Origin: Streptomyces caniferus | Lineage (GTDB): Bacteria; Actinomycetota; Actinomycetes; Streptomycetales; Streptomycetaceae | Assembly: GCF_009811555.1 (NCBI RefSeq) | Contig: NZ_BLIN01000003.1 | Location: 248,001-312,000 of the forward strand | Reading direction: 5' to 3' | DNA: 64,000 nucleotides | In this document: piece by piece, positions 19,959 through 28,899 of the stretch | How positions within the stretch are numbered: position 1 is the first letter of the stretch | Layout of the letters: each line of letters opens with the position of its first letter | Notes under the pieces: generated by a model | Seen by the model: only the letters and a program-made list of their open reading frames with translations | Database searches by the model: none | Told to the model about the DNA's origin: nothing | Position numbers and translations under genes: made by a program

Positions 19959-20471
19959 GTGACCGAAAGCTCGCCCCGCGACCGCGTCGACGGCATGATC
20001 GACGTCATCTCCAGTGCGCACGACCTGACCGACCTGGAGTCCAAGGCGCTGGTGTACCGCCTGCGGCGGGTGGCGCATCACATGGAGACCGAGCTCAAGC
20101 GCGAACTGACGCGGTACGGAATCGAGTTGTGGGAGCTGGAGCTGCTGGCCTGTCTGCGCCGGGCGGTGCCGCACCATCGCCTCAGCGCCAAGGACCTGAT
20201 GGCACAGATGCAGCTCACCACCGGAGCCGTCACCAATCGCGTTTCACGCCTCGAAGCCAAGGGGTGGGTCAGCAGGGAACTCGACCCGGCCGACCGCCGG
20301 AGCGTCCTCGTCACGCTCACCGAGCGCGGCCTCGACCGCGCGACGCAGGTCTTCGCCACCAAGACCGAGGCCGAACGCACCCTGCTCTCCGCGTTCACCC
20401 ACGAGCAGCAGCAGGAGCTCAATGCCGTGCTGCGCACGTTGCTGATCAGCCTGGAGGGGCGTCACCCCTGA
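19959..20471 (+). CDS. MarR-family transcriptional regulator
   Basis: 170 residues from a GTG at 19959; no clear ribosome binding site precedes it, so the message may be nearly leaderless. The central winged helix is evident (LSAKDLMAQMQLTTGAVTNRVSRLEAKGWVSRELDPADRRSVLVTLTERG, residues about 68-117) with flanking dimerisation helices. MarR proteins usually repress a divergent gene and release DNA on binding a phenolic ligand, which fits the divergent aromatic monooxygenase. Confidence 0.9.
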   Translation: MTESSPRDRVDGMIDVISSAHDLTDLESKALVYRLRRVAHHMETELKRELTRYGIELWELELLACLRRAVPHHRLSAKDLMAQMQLTTGAVTNRVSRLEAKGWVSRELDPADRRSVLVTLTERGLDRATQVFATKTEAERTLLSAFTHEQQQELNAVLRTLLISLEGRHP

Positions 20472-20645
20472 CCGGTGCAGGGTGGCGGCGCCGCGCCCCG
20501 CGCCGTCGTACGGCTGGGCGGCGTACGATCCGGCCCGGCGCATCGCGCCCACCGCTGCACCGCACCGGCGAGCACGTAGGGTGACCCCTCCATCACGGAA
20601 CCGGGTGCCCCACCGCACTCGGTCCCACCGGAGAAAGGGACATGC

Positions 20646-21365
20646 ATGCGCGCTCGCCCTCTCGCCACGGCCGTCGTTCTGGCATTCACCACCGCCCTTC
20701 TCGCAGCCGCCGCCCCGGGGCGCCCTGCCCCCACTGCCCTCACGCCGTCCGGCGACCGCGCCACCGCCACCGCTGCCGCCGCCACCCGTCTCGCCGGAAA
20801 CACCGAGGTCCCCGTCAAGGGCGGTTCGGCCCGTTTCGACGCGCCCCCGAAGACCCTCGCCGCGCTCAAGGCCCGCGGCGTGGCGATCGCGGAGATCGAC
20901 ACCCAGGGCCAGATCAGCCCGCACTACTCCACCGGCAGCATCGACCTCGGTATCAAGAGCGGGACGGTCACCAACAGCGGCGGCAAGGTCGGCGGTGAGC
21001 TCCGGTTCACCCGCGCCGGTATCGCGCTGATCAACATCAGGACGAAGAAGGTCGTCAAGGTCACCGGCTTCGTCGGCGACCTCTCCCAAGGCACCCTCGA
21101 CGCCGTCCTGAACCGGGGCGCGAAGACCACCCTGGGCACGTTCACCCGGCCCCGCACGACGTCGTCCATCGACACCGAGGCCGCCGTCCTGCGCATGGAC
21201 ACCGACCTCGCCGTCACCGCGGCGGCCGCCGCCAGGCTCAACGCGGCCCTCGGCACCCCGTTCTTCACCGCCGGCGGACCACTGCTGCGCATCCGTATCG
21301 ACGCCGCTCTCGACCCGTCCGTCGACCTCGGAACCGCCCTCAACCTGGGGCATCACGTGCCCTAG
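20646..21365 (+). CDS. secreted protein of unknown function
   Basis: 239 residues; ATG at 20646 with GAAAGGG upstream. A signal peptide (PLATAVVLAFTTALLAAAAPG) is followed by a mature part of repeated beta strands: SGSIDLGIKSGTV-type segments and KVVKVTGFVGDLSQGTLDA. The layout resembles cell-surface beta-sandwich domains such as HtaA, but no diagnostic residue is present and I make no functional claim. Its stop codon overlaps that of the convergent YcxB-like gene by three bases. Confidence 0.7.
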   Translation: MRARPLATAVVLAFTTALLAAAAPGRPAPTALTPSGDRATATAAAATRLAGNTEVPVKGGSARFDAPPKTLAALKARGVAIAEIDTQGQISPHYSTGSIDLGIKSGTVTNSGGKVGGELRFTRAGIALINIRTKKVVKVTGFVGDLSQGTLDAVLNRGAKTTLGTFTRPRTTSSIDTEAAVLRMDTDLAVTAAAAARLNAALGTPFFTAGGPLLRIRIDAALDPSVDLGTALNLGHHVP

Positions 21366-21955
21366 GGGAGGTCGCGCGAGACCCCCTGGCCCTGCGAGGA
21401 GGCCCGCCCGGGTGCGGGACGCGCCGCGCCGATCCGGGACGAGCGCTGGTCGAGCAGAGCGCGCAGCCGGTCGGTGTCGCCCGCTCCGCTCGCCCCGCGC
21501 TTGGGCAGCAAGGTGATGCTGGAGGCGTTCTTGTCACCGCTCAGCAGGACGAAGAGCCGGGGCGTCTCGGCGTAGCGGGGTGCCGCCTGCCAGGTGAGGC
21601 TGGTGGCACCCTGCTCGGTCGCGACGGTGACGCCGGACTCGTCCACGACGATCCGCTGCTCGCCCTTCGCGGCGGCCAGCCGGTGGAGGCCCTTGGCCTG
21701 CATCCGCGTCTGGCCCAGCAGGAGCAGCAGGACGAGCGGCGGCATCACGACGAGCGGCAGGTCCACGCCGTCGTCGCCCGACAACGACAGCACCGCCGCG
21801 CCCACCATGCACACGGCCGCGAACACCATCAGCCGGCGCGTACGGCGGGCCGAGACCGAGACCTTCGCCCGGGCCCCCAGCGCCTCCCGGAAATCCTCGA
21901 CCGCCGGTCTGTACGACAACTCCACCTGTGCCACGTCCCGTTGCCCCCCACTCAT
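21362..21955 (-). CDS. YcxB-like membrane protein
   Basis: 197 residues; ATG at 21955 preceded by GGGGAG. Two adjacent hydrophobic helices (about 43-60 and 67-84, LMVFAAVCMVGAAVLSLS and LPLVVMPPLVLLLLLG) are followed by a basic patch and a soluble domain of PH-like character (RIVVDESGVTVATEQGATSLTWQAAPRYAETPRLFVLL). That arrangement is the YcxB-like/bacterial PH-domain pattern in small membrane proteins of unknown function. It is transcribed alone. Confidence 0.75.
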   Translation of the reverse strand: MSGGQRDVAQVELSYRPAVEDFREALGARAKVSVSARRTRRLMVFAAVCMVGAAVLSLSGDDGVDLPLVVMPPLVLLLLLGQTRMQAKGLHRLAAAKGEQRIVVDESGVTVATEQGATSLTWQAAPRYAETPRLFVLLSGDKNASSITLLPKRGASGAGDTDRLRALLDQRSSRIGAARPAPGRASSQGQGVSRDLP

Positions 21956-22031
21956 CCGTGCTCCCCGCCGACATGTCCGAACGGAGATCCTAGCCTCGCC
22001 GTGCACGCAGGTCGGCGGCCCCCGCACGGCA

Positions 22032-22799
22032 TCACTGCCACTGGGGAGTCCAGGGCAGCGGAAGGCCGTCGCCGTGGTGCCGGGGGACCAGATGGACATG
22101 GGCGTGGAAGACGGTCTGCGTCGCCGCCGGGCCGACCGCGGTGATGATGTTCAGGTCACCGGCCAGTTCCCCGCCGAGTTCCGCCGCGCGTTGCATCACC
22201 GCGGCGGTCACGGCCGGATCGGTCGTCGCGTCCCGTACGTGGCGGCGCGGGACGACCAGGAGGTGACCGGGGACGACCGGGCGGCGGGGGACGATCGCCA
22301 GGGCATCCGGCCAGTCGCGGACGAGCCGGGCGGGCGCGGTACCGGCGGCGATACGGCAGAACGCGCAGGACTCCAGTTGTTTCGCGGGTTCGCGGTGGAT
22401 CAGCGGACGGGCGATGTCGCGGTGCTCGACATCGACCGCGGTACCGCGTTCGGCGAGCCAGTCGGCGACCGCGCGGGCGACGGCCGGGGCGCGGTGGCGG
22501 CCGTACCAGCAGGCGACGTACAGATGAACGGCCTCCTCGGCGGCGGCCCGGTGCAGGGCCAGCATCTGACGACCGGTGCGCTCGACGGTCCGCCGGGCCT
22601 CCGGGGCGGACAGGACATAGTCACGGACCGCGGGGTCCAGGCCGGTCAGCGGGACGAGAGCCTCCGTGACGGCGGTGTCGGCCGGGTCCCACATCCGGTC
22701 ACGGACGTCCAGCACGAGGGCGCCGGTGTCGTGCCGGGGCGGGGCACCCCAGCGGGCGCCGTAGGACGTGATCCGGACCGGGGCGACGCTGCTGGACAT
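22032..22799 (-). CDS. RapZ-C-like domain fused to a HIT-family domain
   Basis: 255 residues; ATG at 22799 with AGGAGAGG upstream. Residues 1-125 resemble the C-terminal domain of RapZ (LVLDVRDRMWDP, LTGLDPAVRDYVL, then a YVACWYGRHRAPAVARAVADWL strand-helix and VEHRDI). Residues about 145-255 are a HIT nucleotide-binding domain: CAFCRIAAG at the start, RRPVVPGHLLVVPRRHV, and the catalytic triad motif FHAHVHLVPRH. HIT enzymes hydrolyse nucleoside phosphate esters; RapZ-C binds small RNA and sugar metabolites in Gram-negatives. The combination suggests a nucleotide- or RNA-related role, which is inference. Confidence 0.82.
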   Translation of the reverse strand: MSSSVAPVRITSYGARWGAPPRHDTGALVLDVRDRMWDPADTAVTEALVPLTGLDPAVRDYVLSAPEARRTVERTGRQMLALHRAAAEEAVHLYVACWYGRHRAPAVARAVADWLAERGTAVDVEHRDIARPLIHREPAKQLESCAFCRIAAGTAPARLVRDWPDALAIVPRRPVVPGHLLVVPRRHVRDATTDPAVTAAVMQRAAELGGELAGDLNIITAVGPAATQTVFHAHVHLVPRHHGDGLPLPWTPQWQ

Positions 22800-23001
22800 G
22801 ACCTCTCCTGTCACGGGGAGCTGGGGGACCTGGGGAATCTCACGGGCCGGGAGACCTGTGCCCGCCCGCGTAGCGCATCGCCGTCCGCGGGCGGGGGCCG
22901 GACGGGCGGACCGTACCGACGGACAGACCGTACCGACGGGCAATGGGTGTGCCCAGTTCCGGGCACGTTCAGCTTCTGGTCACGCGCGCCGCCCAGCCTC
23001 T

Positions 23002-23016
23002 GGAATGAGACATTCC
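23002..23016. promoter_or_regulatory. inverted repeat upstream of phosphoesterase gene
   Basis: GGAATG-AGA-CATTCC, a perfect 6+3+6 dyad, lies 53 bases before the start of the Tat-exported phosphoesterase gene, in a locally AT-richer stretch. Candidate operator; no regulator is encoded nearby. Confidence 0.35.
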
Positions 23017-23068
23017 GTTTGGTGACACCGCTGTGGTCAGGTACCCCGGCCACGGCACGGAGGGCCTG

Positions 23069-24889
23069 ATGGCCGGTATTGAAACCCACATCCCCACCAA
23101 CCGTCGTCGCTTTCTCCTCAGCTCCGGTGGCGCCGTCGCCGGAGTCGGTGCCGCATGGGCACTGCCGAGCCAGCGCAGCAGCAGCGGCCCCCCGGGCGCC
23201 GCACCCGCACAGCCCCTTACGCAGACGTCGCCGGACCGCCCCGGCGCGCGACGCGCGGCACCGTACGGGGCCACCACCCTGGACACCGCGGCGCACCTCG
23301 GCGGCAGCGGCGGCTACCGCCGGATCACCTCCGGCCCCGGATGGCCCCTGGTCGTCCGCGGTGAACTCGCCGCCGCGTCCTCCGGGCGCCAGGACCGGCG
23401 CACCGCCCTGGCGTGCTTCGTCCAGTTCACCGACCTCCATGTGGCCGATGTCCAGAGCCCGTTGCGCACCGAGTACCTGCGCGCCGGATCGCCCGGATCG
23501 TGGCGGGCGCAGGAGGCGCTGTCGGTGGCCGGCGCGGTGTCGCTGGTGGAGCAGGCCAACGCGGTCCGCGGCGGACCGCACACCGGCCGGCCGCCGGCCT
23601 TCGTGATGTCCACGGGCGACAACATCGACAACCACTCGACGGCGGAACTGGAGTGGTTCCTCACCCTCATGAGCGGTGGCCGGATCACCCCCAACACCGG
23701 TGATCCGACGGCGTACGAGGGCGTACAGAATTCCGGCCTCGCGCTGTACTGGCACCCGGACGACGCCCTGCGCGACCAGGACAAGAGACGCGGCCTGCCG
23801 TCGATACCCGGCTACCTCGAAGCCGCGATGCGTCCGGTCGTCAGCCCCGGCCTGCGCCTGCCCTGGTACTCGACGCCCGGCAACCACGACGACCTGCCGG
23901 GTGGTTGTCTGGCCCCGCAGGACCCCGTGCTGGCGGACTACGTCACCGGGGCGCGCAAGCTGTTCTCCGTACCGGATACCGATGTGGCCGCCTTCGCCAA
24001 GGTTCTGGACTCCGGCGGCGACCCCAAGAGCACGGTGCTCAAGGACATCCTGCGCCACAACGCCGCCGGAGCCCGCACCGTGACCGCCGACGAGCGCCGC
24101 CGGATGTTCACGCCCCACGAATACCTGCGGGCACATCTGGACCCGGCGGTCGCCGGCGCGGGACCGGTCGGGCACGGCTACACCGACAACCACCTCGGCG
24201 GTGACCGGATGTACTACTCCTTCACCGTCGCCGAGGGCGTCATCGGCATCAGCATCGACACCACCTACCGCAGCGGTCACTACGAGGGGTCGCTGGGCAC
24301 CGAACAACTGCGTTGGCTGGAGCGGACGTTGGCCGCCCACAGCTCCCGCCATTACGACGCGGACGGCCGGCTGGTACGCAACACCGGCGCCGACGACGCG
24401 CACATCCTGGTGTTCAGCCACCACCACAGCCCGAGCATGACCCGGCGCCCCGACGCGGGCCGCGCGGAGGAGCAGCGGCACGACGGCGAAGAGGTCATCG
24501 CCCTGCTGAGCCGCTTCCCGAACGTGGTGGCCTGGATCAACGGCCACAGTCACGTCAACCACATCACCCCGCACGCCCACCCGACGACCGCCCGCTCCTT
24601 CTGGGAGGTCAACACGGCCTCGCACGTGGACTATCCGCAGCACGCACGGATCATCGAGCTCGTGGACAACCACGACGGGACGCTGTCCCTGTTCACCACG
24701 CTCATCGAGTCCGCCGCACCGCACCGCACGGACTTCGACGACCTCTCCGCCGTCGGCCTCGCCTCGCTCTACCGGGAGCTGTCCTACAACGCACCCGGCC
24801 TCGCCGCCGGCCTGCACCACGGCGTCCACGAAAAAATGGCGGGCACCCCGGCGGACCGCAACACCGAACTCCTCGTCCGCCGGGCGTGA
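23069..24889 (+). CDS. Tat-exported metallophosphoesterase (TIGR03767-like)
   Basis: 606 residues; ATG at 23069 with GGAGGG five bases upstream, giving a twin-arginine signal (TNRRRFLLSSGG, hydrophobic AVAGVGAAWAL). All calcineurin-type metal motifs are present in order: FTDLHVAD, STGDNIDNHS, TPGNHDD, FSHHHS and NGHSHVNH. Long insertions between motifs match the actinobacterial TIGR03767 metallophosphoesterase group. It probably hydrolyses phosphomonoesters or diesters outside the cell, perhaps in phosphate scavenging; no PHO box was identified. Confidence 0.9.
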   Translation: MAGIETHIPTNRRRFLLSSGGAVAGVGAAWALPSQRSSSGPPGAAPAQPLTQTSPDRPGARRAAPYGATTLDTAAHLGGSGGYRRITSGPGWPLVVRGELAAASSGRQDRRTALACFVQFTDLHVADVQSPLRTEYLRAGSPGSWRAQEALSVAGAVSLVEQANAVRGGPHTGRPPAFVMSTGDNIDNHSTAELEWFLTLMSGGRITPNTGDPTAYEGVQNSGLALYWHPDDALRDQDKRRGLPSIPGYLEAAMRPVVSPGLRLPWYSTPGNHDDLPGGCLAPQDPVLADYVTGARKLFSVPDTDVAAFAKVLDSGGDPKSTVLKDILRHNAAGARTVTADERRRMFTPHEYLRAHLDPAVAGAGPVGHGYTDNHLGGDRMYYSFTVAEGVIGISIDTTYRSGHYEGSLGTEQLRWLERTLAAHSSRHYDADGRLVRNTGADDAHILVFSHHHSPSMTRRPDAGRAEEQRHDGEEVIALLSRFPNVVAWINGHSHVNHITPHAHPTTARSFWEVNTASHVDYPQHARIIELVDNHDGTLSLFTTLIESAAPHRTDFDDLSAVGLASLYRELSYNAPGLAAGLHHGVHEKMAGTPADRNTELLVRRA

Positions 24890-25037
24890 GCCAGGCCCGC
24901 CCCCACCAGCCCTTTGCCGCCCCACCGGTGGCCGCTGATCCCCGCGCCCGCCGACGGGCCCCGTCCGCGCCGCCCCGGCCGCCTCGGCCGGGCCGGCCGT
25001 CTCCGCCGGGCACCGGCCGTCTCCGCCCGTACGAGGC

Positions 25038-25443
25038 CTACTCGTCCGTCGACACGGCCACCACCTGCTTGCCCACCACTCCGCCTCGCTCGAATGCCTG
25101 ATGCGCCGAGGCGATGTCCGTCAGCGGATACACGCTGTCGATCACGGGAACTGTGCCGCTTGAGCGGGTGCACCGTGCCCCATACCCGGTCTCCCACCTG
25201 GCACCGGGGGACGTCGGCACCGGTCGCGGCGACGACACCGGCGAAGTCCAGCCCCACGCCGATCGGGAACCGCCATCCGGTCACGACGCGCAGTCCCCCG
25301 GCGCGAACGATCGTGTCGAGTCCGTTCACGCTCGACGCCCCGACGGATATCAGCACCTCGCCCGCACCGGGTACGGGACGGTCAACCTCGTTGATCTGCA
25401 AGGCGGTTGGCGCGCCGAAGCCGGTGATCTGAGCGGCCTTCAT
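25038..25443 (-). pseudogene. MDR zinc-less alcohol dehydrogenase/quinone reductase, internally deleted
   Basis: The ATG at 25443 has AAAGGA upstream and opens a good MDR N-terminus (MKAAQITGFGAP, then VGLDFAGVVAATGADV and VGDRVWGTVHPL). After about 95 codons the frame turns to nonsense, while the next frame carries the normal MDR C-terminus (SVYPLTDIASAHQAFERGG, VVGKQVVAVSTDE) ending at 25038. About 190 codons, the whole NADP-binding Rossmann domain, are missing and the two pieces are out of frame. It cannot make an active enzyme. Confidence 0.85.
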
Positions 25444-25667
25444 GTCATGTTCCTTTCGGGTGGATTGCCGGTCGGGCAATGGGGGTTGGTGCGGAAGTCG
25501 TGAGGGCCCGAGCGGGCCGTGATGACCGCGGCCGCGCGCGTACGCCTCGCCCGATCGGCGTGGGCGAGAGGACGAACGGGGCGAGACGGCGGCGTGAGCT
25601 GAGGTGACGGCCAGGGCGAGACCGCGGCTTCGGCGAGGCGCCGGCCGGTGCGGGGTAACTGCCCGGC

Positions 25668-25757
25668 TCAGGGCAGGAGTACGACCTTGCCCTGGTGGCG
25701 ACGCGCTTCGATGTCCGCGTGGGCCCGGGCGGCCTCGGCGAGCGGGTAGGTGCGCCA
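25668..25757 (-). pseudogene. C-terminal remnant of a second MDR oxidoreductase
   Basis: The last 29 codons of an MDR quinone oxidoreductase (YPLAEAARAHADIEARRHQG, then KVVLLP and TGA at 25668) survive. Upstream of the tyrosine the similarity stops abruptly at about 25757, where TetR-like sequence on the other strand begins. Confidence 0.7.
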
Positions 25758-25960
25758 GCCAGGACCGCCGCGCGGCCCTGAACAAACTGCTGGAGCCCTC
25801 CGGCGTCCAGCTCGACGCCCCCGAGTTCACCCTGCTCTACGGGCCGGTCCTCGCCCGCCTCTTCCTCGACCGCAGCCACGTGACCGACGAGTTCATCGAC
25901 ATCGCTGTCACCCAGTGGCTCACCACGCTCGAAGGACTGCGGCAGCCGGGAACTCCATAA
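25758..25960 (+). pseudogene. C-terminal remnant of a TetR-family regulator
   Basis: About 66 codons with the typical TetR ligand-domain tail (FTLLYGPVLARLFLDRSHVT, EFIDIAVTQWL) end at the TAA at 25958. The helix-turn-helix half is gone, and sequence before 25758 belongs to the MDR remnant on the opposite strand. A deletion joined the tails of what may once have been a TetR gene and its MDR target. Confidence 0.65.
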
Positions 25961-26174
25961 CTCCACGCGGCCGGCAACCGGGCCGGTTCGCAGCAGCCCG
26001 GCGGCCGATTTCGGTGGTCCGGCTTCGGCCCCTGACTCTGGCCCCGGCCCCGGTCCTCGATCGACTCCGAAGCCGATGTGCCGACCAGCCCACCGGTGTG
26101 TTCGAGAATCAGTCGGACAGTCCAGGGCGGGCGACCTCGGCAGGGGCACCCTCATCGCCCACTGACGGGACCGG

Positions 26175-27306
26175 TCAGTTCCTGCTGAGGGTTCGGGTGA
26201 CACCCGCGACGACAGCGGTGGTCAGCAGCCAGCCGACCGCGATCAGGAGGTAGGCGAATTGCTGGACGCCGGGGGCGGTCCAGTACCAGGCGGTGCGCTG
26301 GCCCAGGCCACCGATCGGGATCAGCAGGTCCAGGGTGTAGACGAGGGCGCTGAAGCCCGGCCCGGGGGCAGAACCGGCCGGGTGCGGGGTGTGGGCGCCG
26401 AAGACGGTCGTACCGAGCCCGGCGAAGGCCAGCAGCCACAACGCGGCGAGCCAGGGACGGTAGCCGTAGCCAACCGCAGCGTCGAGGAGCACTCCCCAGA
26501 GCCGCCCGGCCGGGTGCAGGGTGCGGCGGCGGTGACGCTGTTTGGCCAGCAGCACCCGGCGCGCATCGTCGTCGTGGCCGGCCTTCCGGTACCAGCTCGC
26601 CAACTGCTCGTACGGCTGAGGGCTGTAGCCCGGGCTCCCGCGCGCCCTTCATGAACAGTCCGCCAGGCAACTGCGCCCCGACCAGCCGTACTTCACCATG
26701 GGCGATGAACCCGCCCCGGCAGAAGACGCCCCCTTCCATGACCAGACCCCCGGCCGCCAAGGCCCAGCCCTCGGGCGCGATCAACTCGGCGCCATTGAGG
26801 AGCAAGACGCCGGATATGCGGGCGTCGCTGAGCGAGACGGCCGTGCTCACGCGGTTGAAGGGCGAGAAGGCGGTGCCTTCCACGACGGAGTTCCGCAAGT
26901 CGAGGTTGCCCTCGATACGTGCCGAATGGGCTTCGAGGCCCGGCACCCGGCTGCCCGAGATCACGAGCGTCTGCGTCGTGGCGCCGAGAAGGTCGACCGA
27001 CTCGTCGAACCAGCAGTCCTCCAGCCAGAGGGACTGATCGAGCTGTGCGCCGGCCAGGTTCAGGTGCCCGGATATGCGCGCTCCGGCGAGCCGCAGACAC
27101 GCGACCGAGCCAGGTTGTGCGGTGTTCGCGCCCAGCAGGAGCGCGGCGATCACGGTGGCCTGAACGGTACGTTCACTACCCCACAGCCCACCCCCGGCAA
27201 CACGGTCGTCCTCTGGCACCCCCGTGCGCAGGTCAACGGAGCGCCCTTCGGGGAACGCATCCCACACCTCACGTTCCGCCGACGTCAACTCGTCGTGTGA
27301 GTACAC
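26175..27306 (-). pseudogene. actinobacterial repeat-containing membrane protein, frameshifted and deleted
   Basis: From the GTG at 27306 about 220 codons read well: an acidic N-terminus (SAEREVWDAFPEG), then beta-helix-type repeats (LRLAGARISGHLNLAGAQL, LDLRNSVVEG). Near 26640 the frame breaks. The normal C-terminus continues in another frame: GYSPQPYEQLASWYRKAGHD, ARRVLLAKQRHRR, then four membrane helices (WLAALWLLAFAGLG, LLIAVGWLLTTAVVAGVTR) ending at 26175. Full-length relatives carry a longer repeat and linker region here, so there is both a frameshift and a deletion. Confidence 0.75.
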
Positions 27307-27508
27307 CCATGCAGCGTAGTGACCCTTGCTTCCGGCTGCCTCGTCTCAACGGGCTCCGTAGGAAAGCGGCTCATTCTGCGAGTGGTTGCAGGCCGTCTCC
27401 AGGGGCTGCAGAACGGTGTCGGCACTACGCGCCGCCAGGTACACCAGGAGCACGCGCGCGAGGACAAGCTGCCTTCAGCGGACGAACAGACCGCACCACC
27501 CCTCGCGT

Positions 27509-28249
27509 TCAGGCGGCGGGCTTCTCCCAGACCGAGATGTGGCGGGGGCTCTCGCTGGTGAAGGGCGTCCGTGACCAGCCCTCCCATCGGTCGCGCAGGC
27601 GCAGCCCGGCGAGGCGTGCCATCAGGTCCAGTTCGGCGGGCCAGACGTACCGGAACGGGATGGACTCGTACGTGGCATGCCCGTCCACGATCGTGACGTA
27701 GTTCGAGCTCATCGCCTGTGTGGCCACGTCGTAGGTGTCGAACGCCCAGCGTGTCGGGCTGATGTGGAAGGGCACGGCGGTCTGCCCGGGCGGCAGTCGG
27801 CGCAGGTCCGGTACACCCACCTCGATGACGAAGCAGCCGCCGGGCTTCAGGTGGGCGGCGGCATTGCGGAAGCAAGCCACCTGGGCGTCCTGTGTCGTCA
27901 GATTGTTGATCGTGTTGAAGACGAGGTAGGCGACGGTGAAGGTGCCGGCCACCCGTGTTGTCGCGAAATCACCGATCGTGACGCCGATGGCGTCGCCGCC
28001 GGGTTTGGCGCGCAGTCGGGCGACCATGGCCCGGGACATGTCGATGCCGTGCACCGGGACCCCGCGGCCGGCGAGCGGCAGCGCAATGCGGCCGGTGCCG
28101 ATGCCGAGTTCGAGCGCCGAGCCCTCGCCGGCCAGTTCGGCCAGCATGCCGACCGCCGGCTCCACGGCTTCCGGGCTGAACATGTCCGCCGCCGACTCGT
28201 CGTAGGTGGCCGCGACGTTCTCTCCGAAGTAACCGTCCTCATCATGCAT
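27509..28249 (-). CDS. class I SAM-dependent methyltransferase
   Basis: 246 residues from the ATG at 28249 (upstream GTG/ATG starts are possible but add low-complexity sequence). Motif I ALELGIGTGRIALPLAGRG (residues about 46-64), acidic GIDMS, and a FNTINNL post-II region define the fold (methyltransferase-25/UbiE-like). N-terminal YFGENVAATYDESAADMF is typical of small-molecule methyltransferases in Streptomyces. The substrate is unknown; no biosynthetic genes adjoin it. The 200 bases between this gene and the pseudogene at 27306 show nothing recognisable. Confidence 0.85.
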   Translation of the reverse strand: MHDEDGYFGENVAATYDESAADMFSPEAVEPAVGMLAELAGEGSALELGIGTGRIALPLAGRGVPVHGIDMSRAMVARLRAKPGGDAIGVTIGDFATTRVAGTFTVAYLVFNTINNLTTQDAQVACFRNAAAHLKPGGCFVIEVGVPDLRRLPPGQTAVPFHISPTRWAFDTYDVATQAMSSNYVTIVDGHATYESIPFRYVWPAELDLMARLAGLRLRDRWEGWSRTPFTSESPRHISVWEKPAA

Positions 28250-28332
28250 TCCGGGACCGTATCGCTCATGACCCGGCCGGGGCGCGCGGTTTTCCATGCG
28301 AGCGCGCCGCCGACCCGCATGCGCGAAAGTCG

Positions 28333-28788
28333 TCAGTCGTTCGGCCGAGGCGTGTCGATGACGGGCGCCGACACCGAGACGCAGCCGTCCCTCGCTGTCT
28401 GGTTCTCGTCTGCCTGATGCTCGTGTGCCTGGCTGTCGCCCGCCTGATTCTTGAGTTGTTCCCGGTACCAACTGCCCCACGTTTCCAGCTGGTCGATGAT
28501 GCCCCGCAAGCTTTCACCGACCTCGGTCAGGGAGTACTCCACCTTCGGTGGCACTTCCGCGTAGACCGTCCGTGACACCAGGCCGTCCTCCTCCAGCTCG
28601 CGCAGCTGCCGGGTCAGCATGCGCTGGGTGACGGTGGACAAGGCCTGCTTCAGCTCGCCGAAGCGGTGTGTGCCCAACAGGAGATACCGGAGGATCAGCA
28701 ACTTCCATTTTCCGCCGACGACCGACAGTACGACCTCGGTATCGCACCAGGCGGCCATCTCGTCCACACGTTCGCGTTCACGTCGCAT
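28333..28788 (-). CDS. HxlR-family transcriptional regulator
   Basis: 151 residues from the ATG at 28788. The winged helix of the HxlR family is complete: CDTEVVLSVVGGKWKLLILR, GTHRFGELKQAL, VTQRMLTRQLRELEEDGLV, YAEVPPKVEYSLTEVGESL. The C-terminal 40 residues after QLKN are hydrophilic and probably disordered. Cys16 at the N-terminus corresponds to the redox-sensing cysteine of many HxlR proteins (YodB, HypR). It is divergent from a DHA2 efflux gene and is its likely repressor, responding to electrophiles or drugs. Confidence 0.9.
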   Translation of the reverse strand: MRRERERVDEMAAWCDTEVVLSVVGGKWKLLILRYLLLGTHRFGELKQALSTVTQRMLTRQLRELEEDGLVSRTVYAEVPPKVEYSLTEVGESLRGIIDQLETWGSWYREQLKNQAGDSQAHEHQADENQTARDGCVSVSAPVIDTPRPND

Positions 28789-28805
28789 GACCCTCACCGT
28801 AAGGA

Positions 28806-28813
28806 GGTATACC
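28806..28813. promoter_or_regulatory. GGTATACC palindrome between hxlR and efflux gene
   Basis: A perfect 8-base palindrome lies 18 bases upstream of the hxlR start in the 111-base divergent region. HxlR sites are often GTA/TAC-containing dyads; this is the best candidate present, but short. Confidence 0.3.
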
Positions 28814-28899
28814 GAGCGAAACCAACGGACACGAGGGGTACACAGGCACATCAAAGACCGTACTTGTGGCCCAGGTTGCGGGCTGCACAGAGTGGTGGG

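Noticed and set aside
27509..28249. The SAM methyltransferase as the missing graspetide methyltransferase
   Set aside because: It is 24 kb away, is not PIMT-like and has the sequence of a general small-molecule methyltransferase.
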